From assembly GCA_031275915.1 (NCBI GenBank), contig JAISOC010000081.1, forward strand, positions 1-10,094: a stretch of 10,094 nt of DNA. Reading direction: 5' to 3'. The translations under genes were made by a program, and so were the position numbers. Each line of letters begins with the position of its first letter. The first letter of the stretch is position 1. Below, in pieces: positions 6,591 to 10,094 of the stretch. Below the pieces are notes generated by a model, which saw only the letters and a program-made list of their open reading frames with translations, did not search any database and was not told the origin of the DNA. The stretch comes from Holosporales bacterium. GTDB taxonomy: Bacteria; Pseudomonadota; Alphaproteobacteria; RUG11792.

Positions 6591-6742
6591 ATATACTGTA
6601 GGGGGGGGAATAGGAAGAAAGAAAAGGTAGGAGTGTACGCTTGCTCACTCTGTTCGCTAACGCTACTTCTAACAGTGTTTATAGAAGATAAGATTTTACA
6701 ACTAGAACTTTTACATTTTGTTATCAGTCCAAGTTCCTCCAA
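6477..6742. repeat. 11-nt inverted repeat bounding most of the spacer
   Basis: TTGGAGGAACT (6477-6487) recurs exactly as its reverse complement at 6732-6742. The arms are 244 nt apart and enclose almost the whole spacer. They could be the ends of a small non-autonomous element, but no convincing target-site duplication flanks them. Confidence 0.45.
6601..6608. repeat. G8 homopolymer
   Basis: Eight G in a row in otherwise AT-rich DNA. One added G would join the two minus-strand frames described for this spacer. Confidence 0.7.
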
Positions 6743-6744
6743 TT

Positions 6745-8904
6745 TCATATCAGTATATCTCTTTTCCCTGCATGATTTGGGGGAGATATGACTCCTTTTT
6801 GCTCCATTTCTTCAACTATACGAGCTGCTCTATTGTATCCTATTTGCAATTTTCTCTGTATATAACTCACAGAGATTTTTCTATCATTTAATACCACTTC
6901 CACTGCTTTTCTATACATATCATCTTCTCCAGATTCAGAAGTGGCACTTTCAAATCCATTGGCATCATCAGATAATTCAATATCAACGTATATCGGCTCT
7001 CCCTGCCCTTTAATGTAATTTACAACTTTTTCCACTTCAGAATCCTTAACAAAAGGACCATGAATACGAATTATTCTGCCTCCTCCTGCCATATACAGCA
7101 TATCGCCCTGTCCAAGCAACTGCTCAGCTCCTTGTTCTCCGAGTATTGTCCGGCTATCTATTTTTGAAGAGACTTGGAAACTCACGCGTGTTGGAAAATT
7201 GGCTTTAATAGTACCAGTTATAACATCAACAGATGGTCTTTGAGTGGCCATAATAAGGTGTATTCCTGCAGCTCTTGCCATCTGTGCCAATCTTTGAACG
7301 GCTGCCTCTATATCTTTTCCTGCGACCAGCATAAGGTCAGCCATCTCATCAACAATCACGATTATGTATGGCATTGGTTCAAACTCAAGTTGTTGAGTTT
7401 CGAATATGGGTTTTCCTGTATCCTGATCAAACCCAGTTTGTATTTTCCGAACCAGTAGATCTCCATTCTCTTTGGAATCTCTGAGTTTTTTGTTAAAACC
7501 ATCAATATTCCTGACTCCAAGCTTGGACATCTGTCTATATCTGTTTTCCATCTCACTGACTGCCCATTTCAGAGCAAAAACAGCTTTCTTTGGTTCTGTC
7601 ACAACTGGGGTTAAGAGATGAGGAATATCATCATATACAGAAAGCTCAAGCATCTTGGGGTCCACCATAATAATTTTACATTCATCTGGACTAAATTTAA
7701 AAAGAATGGAAAGAATCATATCGTTTATGGCAACAGATTTACCAGAACCTGTTGTTCCTGCAACCAAAAGATGAGGCATCTTAGTTAAATCAGCCATCAT
7801 AGGATTGCCACTAATGTCTTTTCCGAGAACTATTGGGACCCCTGTCTTAAAATCAGTAAATGCCTCAGACATCAAAAGATCTTTCAGATAAACTGTTTGA
7901 CGAATTTTGTTTGGGAGTTCAATTCCTATGGCATTTTGTCCTGGTATCAGGGCAATTCTCGCGGAAATTGCACTCATAGACCTGGCTATATCATCACTCA
8001 AACCTATAACTCTCGAAGTTTTTATCCCAGGAGCAGGTTTGAATTCGAACATAGTAACAACAGGTCCCTTCCGCACATTCACTATCTCTCCGTTAACTCC
8101 AAATTCTTCAAGAACACTGCACAGTTCTCTTGAAAGCTCCAACAACTTTCCCTCTTCCACATCATCCTTAATCTTGGAGTGCTGATCCAGAAGATCAATG
8201 TGAGGGAGAGTATATATTCCCTCTCTCCCTATTATCATAGTTGGATCATACACATGCTCTCTTCGAGCAGAAGTTTCCTCGGATTTAGCTATATTTATTG
8301 TTGTTTCCTTTCTTACATTTGTTTTTTTATTCGATTGATTCCTTATAGTTCTCATTATTTTTGGAGCTTTTTCTCTGATTGTTTCAAAATTGATAAAAAA
8401 TATTCTTTTGCAAATATAAAGCCATAGAACAAAAATTCCCAAAAATATTACTACTCTAAAAAAATTGTTTTGAATCAGGTTGATAAAAAGAAGCTTGGTG
8501 AATATATATCCGCAACATCCTCCTGCGAGATACTGCACTCCACAAGCCTGAAGTATATGTGAAATTATTTCTCTGGAGGAAAGGATGGTGAAAACAATGC
8601 ATCCCAATATTATAAACCCAATTACATTCAGCAATTTTAAATTCAAAAGTTGAGGACCGAAGGTTATATATCTCACTCCCCAAACAGACATCAATAAAAC
8701 TATTAGATAACTGAAAAGTCCAAAAGTTTGTATAAAAATATCAGAGCAATAGGCTCCAGTGGTTCCAAGAAGATTGTTTGTTGTCCCAAGATTTGAGACT
8801 GTCGAAAGACAATTATCTGTCACGGAATATGTGCAAATGGCACATGACAAAAAACATGAAAAAAGAATTAATGAGATCCCCAGTAAAGCTTCTTTTATCT
8901 TCAT
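6745..8904 (-). CDS. ftsK: DNA translocase FtsK
   Basis: 719 residues, the compact form; E. coli FtsK has 1329, mostly from a longer linker. FtsK sits at the division septum and pumps DNA so that chromosome ends clear the closing septum and dimers are resolved. The N-terminus has four membrane segments (about 4-24, 59-80, 92-110, 151-170). A short basic linker (about 175-215) leads to the motor domain. Walker A is GTTGSGKS (383-390), followed by MVDPKMLELSVYDDIPHLL. Walker B is IIVIVDEMADLM with Asp519 and Glu520, then RAAGIHLIMATQRPSVDVITG and GQGDMLY. The C-terminal winged-helix gamma domain (about 660-719) has the usual SYIQRKLQIGYNRAARIVEEME, which reads polar KOPS-type sites. The ATG has only a weak AGAAAG about 12 nt upstream. 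It is transcribed away from the glycosyltransferase gene. Confidence 0.97.
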   Translation of the reverse strand: MKIKEALLGISLILFSCFLSCAICTYSVTDNCLSTVSNLGTTNNLLGTTGAYCSDIFIQTFGLFSYLIVLLMSVWGVRYITFGPQLLNLKLLNVIGFIILGCIVFTILSSREIISHILQACGVQYLAGGCCGYIFTKLLFINLIQNNFFRVVIFLGIFVLWLYICKRIFFINFETIREKAPKIMRTIRNQSNKKTNVRKETTINIAKSEETSARREHVYDPTMIIGREGIYTLPHIDLLDQHSKIKDDVEEGKLLELSRELCSVLEEFGVNGEIVNVRKGPVVTMFEFKPAPGIKTSRVIGLSDDIARSMSAISARIALIPGQNAIGIELPNKIRQTVYLKDLLMSEAFTDFKTGVPIVLGKDISGNPMMADLTKMPHLLVAGTTGSGKSVAINDMILSILFKFSPDECKIIMVDPKMLELSVYDDIPHLLTPVVTEPKKAVFALKWAVSEMENRYRQMSKLGVRNIDGFNKKLRDSKENGDLLVRKIQTGFDQDTGKPIFETQQLEFEPMPYIIVIVDEMADLMLVAGKDIEAAVQRLAQMARAAGIHLIMATQRPSVDVITGTIKANFPTRVSFQVSSKIDSRTILGEQGAEQLLGQGDMLYMAGGGRIIRIHGPFVKDSEVEKVVNYIKGQGEPIYVDIELSDDANGFESATSESGEDDMYRKAVEVVLNDRKISVSYIQRKLQIGYNRAARIVEEMEQKGVISPPNHAGKRDILI

Positions 8905-8994
8905 GCAACACTGAACTTTCTTTTAAATGCTACGCTGAGTATACAAAAACAGCTTTTGAAAGTATATTACGATGAAAAGCACAGCTTCTTATAA

Positions 8995-9007
8995 ACACTG
9001 CCAGTGT
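8995..9007. promoter_or_regulatory. Palindrome between divergent ftsK and glycosyltransferase genes
   Basis: ACACTG-C-CAGTGT is a perfect palindrome with 6-nt arms around one base. It lies about 30 nt upstream of the candidate promoter of the glycosyltransferase gene and 91 nt from the ftsK start. It could be an operator; no regulator is identified. Confidence 0.35.
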
Positions 9008-9037
9008 CAGTAGATTCTATCATAATAAACAAATCCC

Positions 9038-9066
9038 TTAACATACTTCTAAGAAAAGAGTAGTAT
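9038..9066 (+). promoter_or_regulatory. Candidate promoter of the glycosyltransferase gene
   Basis: TTAACA (9038-9043) and TAGTAT (9061-9066) are 17 nt apart and match the -35 and -10 boxes at 5 and 4 of 6 positions. The leader would be about 44 nt. The AT-rich stretch that follows offers other possible -10 boxes. Confidence 0.45.
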
Positions 9067-9103
9067 TAATATAGAGTATATAGAGGATTATTCTTTTGTA
9101 AAA

Positions 9104-9111
9104 AGGGGAGG
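9104..9111 (+). promoter_or_regulatory. Strong ribosome binding site of the glycosyltransferase gene
   Basis: AGGGGAGG lies 5 nt before the ATG at 9117-9119 and is the best Shine-Dalgarno site in the window. It fixes the start upstream of the G tract, so the tract falls inside the coding region. Confidence 0.8.
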
Positions 9112-9116
9112 AAACA

Positions 9117-10094
9117 ATGAAGAAATTGCTGTTAAGTATTGCTATAGTATTGGGGGGGGGGGGGGGGTCTTACTTGTTCTTCCGCTATACACACAACTAC
9201 TCAAGGATATAGCACACAACCAACTAAATATCTTATAATAAATGAAGCAGAATCATCATTTGCAGATCTATCAGATTATCAAGAAACAGATATATCAAGA
9301 CCAGTAGTTCCATGGGGTAAATTAAAAACATATGATCCATCTGAGATAATCAATATAGTGTATGTTGCCGATGAAAAGTATTTACCCTATACATATACAT
9401 CTCTGGTTTCTATTCTAGATAATTCTAAGCCAGAAGAACGTGATGAACCTATAAGATTTACTATTATACTTGATGAAATGGAATTTGATGGAATTCTTGA
9501 TGATGATATTACTAAATCAACAAATGCTCTCTTCTTTAAGTTTAATAGAGATACTTATAAGTATGATATAGAGTATATTCCTATTCCTGATGAAGAAAGA
9601 AGACGTATTAATCAGTTTAATTCATATTGGTGGCCAAAGAGTATTTTTTTAAAGCTTTTCCTTGGTAATTTTCTTCCATACGATAAGTGTCTATATCTTG
9701 ATGGAGATACGATTTGTGTAAATAATATAAAAAAACTGTGGAATATAGATCTGGAAGGACATTGTTTTGGAGCATGTGATCATAATGTAAGGTACGGAAA
9801 ACTGTGCTACAACGCAGGACTGATTTTAATGAATTTGGAAAAAATGCGAAAGGTGGGCTTTGCATCTATGATAGAAAAATTAGTAGTAACAGGACAAAAA
9901 ACCGAAAGAAATCTATCATTAACTTTTGGAAGATATGTTGAAGAGACTGCCTTAATTGAATACTCTCTGGCTCACAAACACACCAATGCTGGAGTTCTTG
10001 ATTTGGATTTTGGACATAATGTGTGTGTTTCCGCATTACCAATGAGAGGATCTATTTATAATAATTTTGCTGACAGAAACTTGGAAGGACTTGA
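9117..10094 (+). CDS. Family 8 glycosyltransferase, probably phase-variable, out of frame as read, cut by window edge
   Basis: The enzyme is open from about 9166 to the window end in a frame offset from the ATG by one base. With the 16 G shown, translation from ATG 9117 ends at TAG 9210-9212 after 31 residues. With 15 G, one frame runs 325 codons to the edge, and residue numbers below use that form. Residues 1-23 look like a signal peptide or membrane anchor: MKKLLLSIAIVL, a glycine run, then CSSA. The catalytic domain starts near 79 with INIVYVADEKYLPY. It has the metal-binding Asp-x-Asp in YLDGDT (Asp195, Asp197) and the family block YNAGLILMNLEKMR (231-244). Such enzymes move hexoses from nucleotide sugars, for example onto lipopolysaccharide (LgtC, RfaJ types). 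There is no in-frame ATG between the tract and the domain to bypass it. A secreted or anchored location would be odd for a lipopolysaccharide enzyme and could mean host-directed glycosylation. Confidence 0.8.
9152..9167 (+). repeat. G16 homopolymer in the 5' coding region
   Basis: Sixteen consecutive G begin in codon 12 after the ATG at 9117. Tracts of this length slip during replication in phase-variable genes of Neisseria, Campylobacter and others. Lengths of 12, 15 or 18 G keep the downstream enzyme in frame; 16 does not. Confidence 0.9.

Larger units (their letters stand above)
6433..6744. other. Palindrome-rich spacer between convergent lpxB and ftsK
   Basis: This 312-nt stretch holds no gene I can identify. 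It contains a nested palindrome (6470-6590), an 11-nt inverted repeat spanning most of the spacer (6477-6487 with 6732-6742) and a G8 tract (6601-6608). On the minus strand, a frame beginning with an ATG that overlaps the ftsK stop by 4 nt stays open for 64 codons (6554-6748). A second frame, entered if the G8 became G9, would extend to a stop at 6441-6443, giving 102 codons in all. It may be a small phase-variable or decayed gene, a palindromic insertion, or simply a bidirectional transcript end. Confidence 0.5.

Noticed and set aside
6490..6600. Similarity of the minus-strand GTAAE segment to the end of branched-chain aminotransferases
   Set aside because: Only five residues match, and the surrounding blocks expected in that family are absent.
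6453..6791. A 112-codon plus-strand frame (GTG start) across the lpxB/ftsK spacer
   Set aside because: It has no ribosome binding site, runs into the 3' end of ftsK on the opposite strand, and its product is Cys/Leu-rich with no domain-like pattern.
9160..9185. Lipoprotein signal (GLTC) at the glycosyltransferase N-terminus
   Set aside because: The residues before the Cys (Gly, Leu, Thr) do not fit the usual lipobox, which wants Leu at -3 and Gly, Ala or Ser at -1; an ordinary signal peptide or anchor fits better.
9117..9212. The 31-residue product as a real small protein
   Set aside because: It is explained more simply as the OFF-frame product of the glycosyltransferase, since the downstream domain is intact and otherwise has no start.
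1..10094. tRNA, rRNA, CRISPR arrays, transposase genes or a replication origin
   Set aside because: I looked for cloverleaf-like pieces, regularly spaced repeats and transposase motifs by eye and found none. Small RNAs cannot be excluded without a covariance-model search.

Overview
The window looks like a chromosomal segment of a low-GC alphaproteobacterium, probably a host-associated or intracellular one. The support is the alphaproteobacterial-style L28, the SecB and FtsK sequences, the very AT-rich coding DNA and the tight gene packing. An order such as Holosporales or Rickettsiales is only a guess, because no rRNA or marker search could be run.

Layout. Positions 1-4325 are all on the minus strand. 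Read in transcription order they are: a secreted protein of unknown function (2955-4325), a Rho-independent terminator (2907-2943), then infC, secG, fabZ and lpxA as a compact run with short gaps or overlaps, and the 5' part of rmuC, which leaves the window at base 1. A divergent promoter region (4326-4561) separates these from a plus-strand operon, rpmB-secB-lpxB (4562-6432), whose genes overlap by 4 nt or abut exactly. lpxB and ftsK (minus, 6745-8904) converge on a 312-nt spacer full of inverted repeats, with a G8 tract. ftsK is divergent from the last gene, a plus-strand family 8 glycosyltransferase that starts at 9117 and runs off the right edge.

How the genes fit together. fabZ, lpxA and lpxB serve fatty-acid and lipid A synthesis. 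secG and secB serve Sec export, used here by at least one protein with a clear signal peptide. infC and rpmB serve translation, and ftsK and rmuC act in chromosome segregation and DNA maintenance. The lipid A genes are split over two loci and joined to translation and export genes, not arranged as lpxD-fabZ-lpxA-lpxI-lpxB.

The most striking feature is a run of 16 G at codons 12-17 of the glycosyltransferase. As read, it puts the enzyme out of frame, giving a 31-residue peptide. One G fewer restores a continuous reading frame from a strong ribosome binding site through the whole enzyme. This is the classic form of a phase-variable contingency locus, although a homopolymer sequencing error would look the same. 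Second in interest are an internally duplicated secreted protein of unknown family and the palindrome-rich lpxB/ftsK spacer. Changing that spacer's G8 to G9 would create a 102-codon minus-strand frame that fills it almost exactly.
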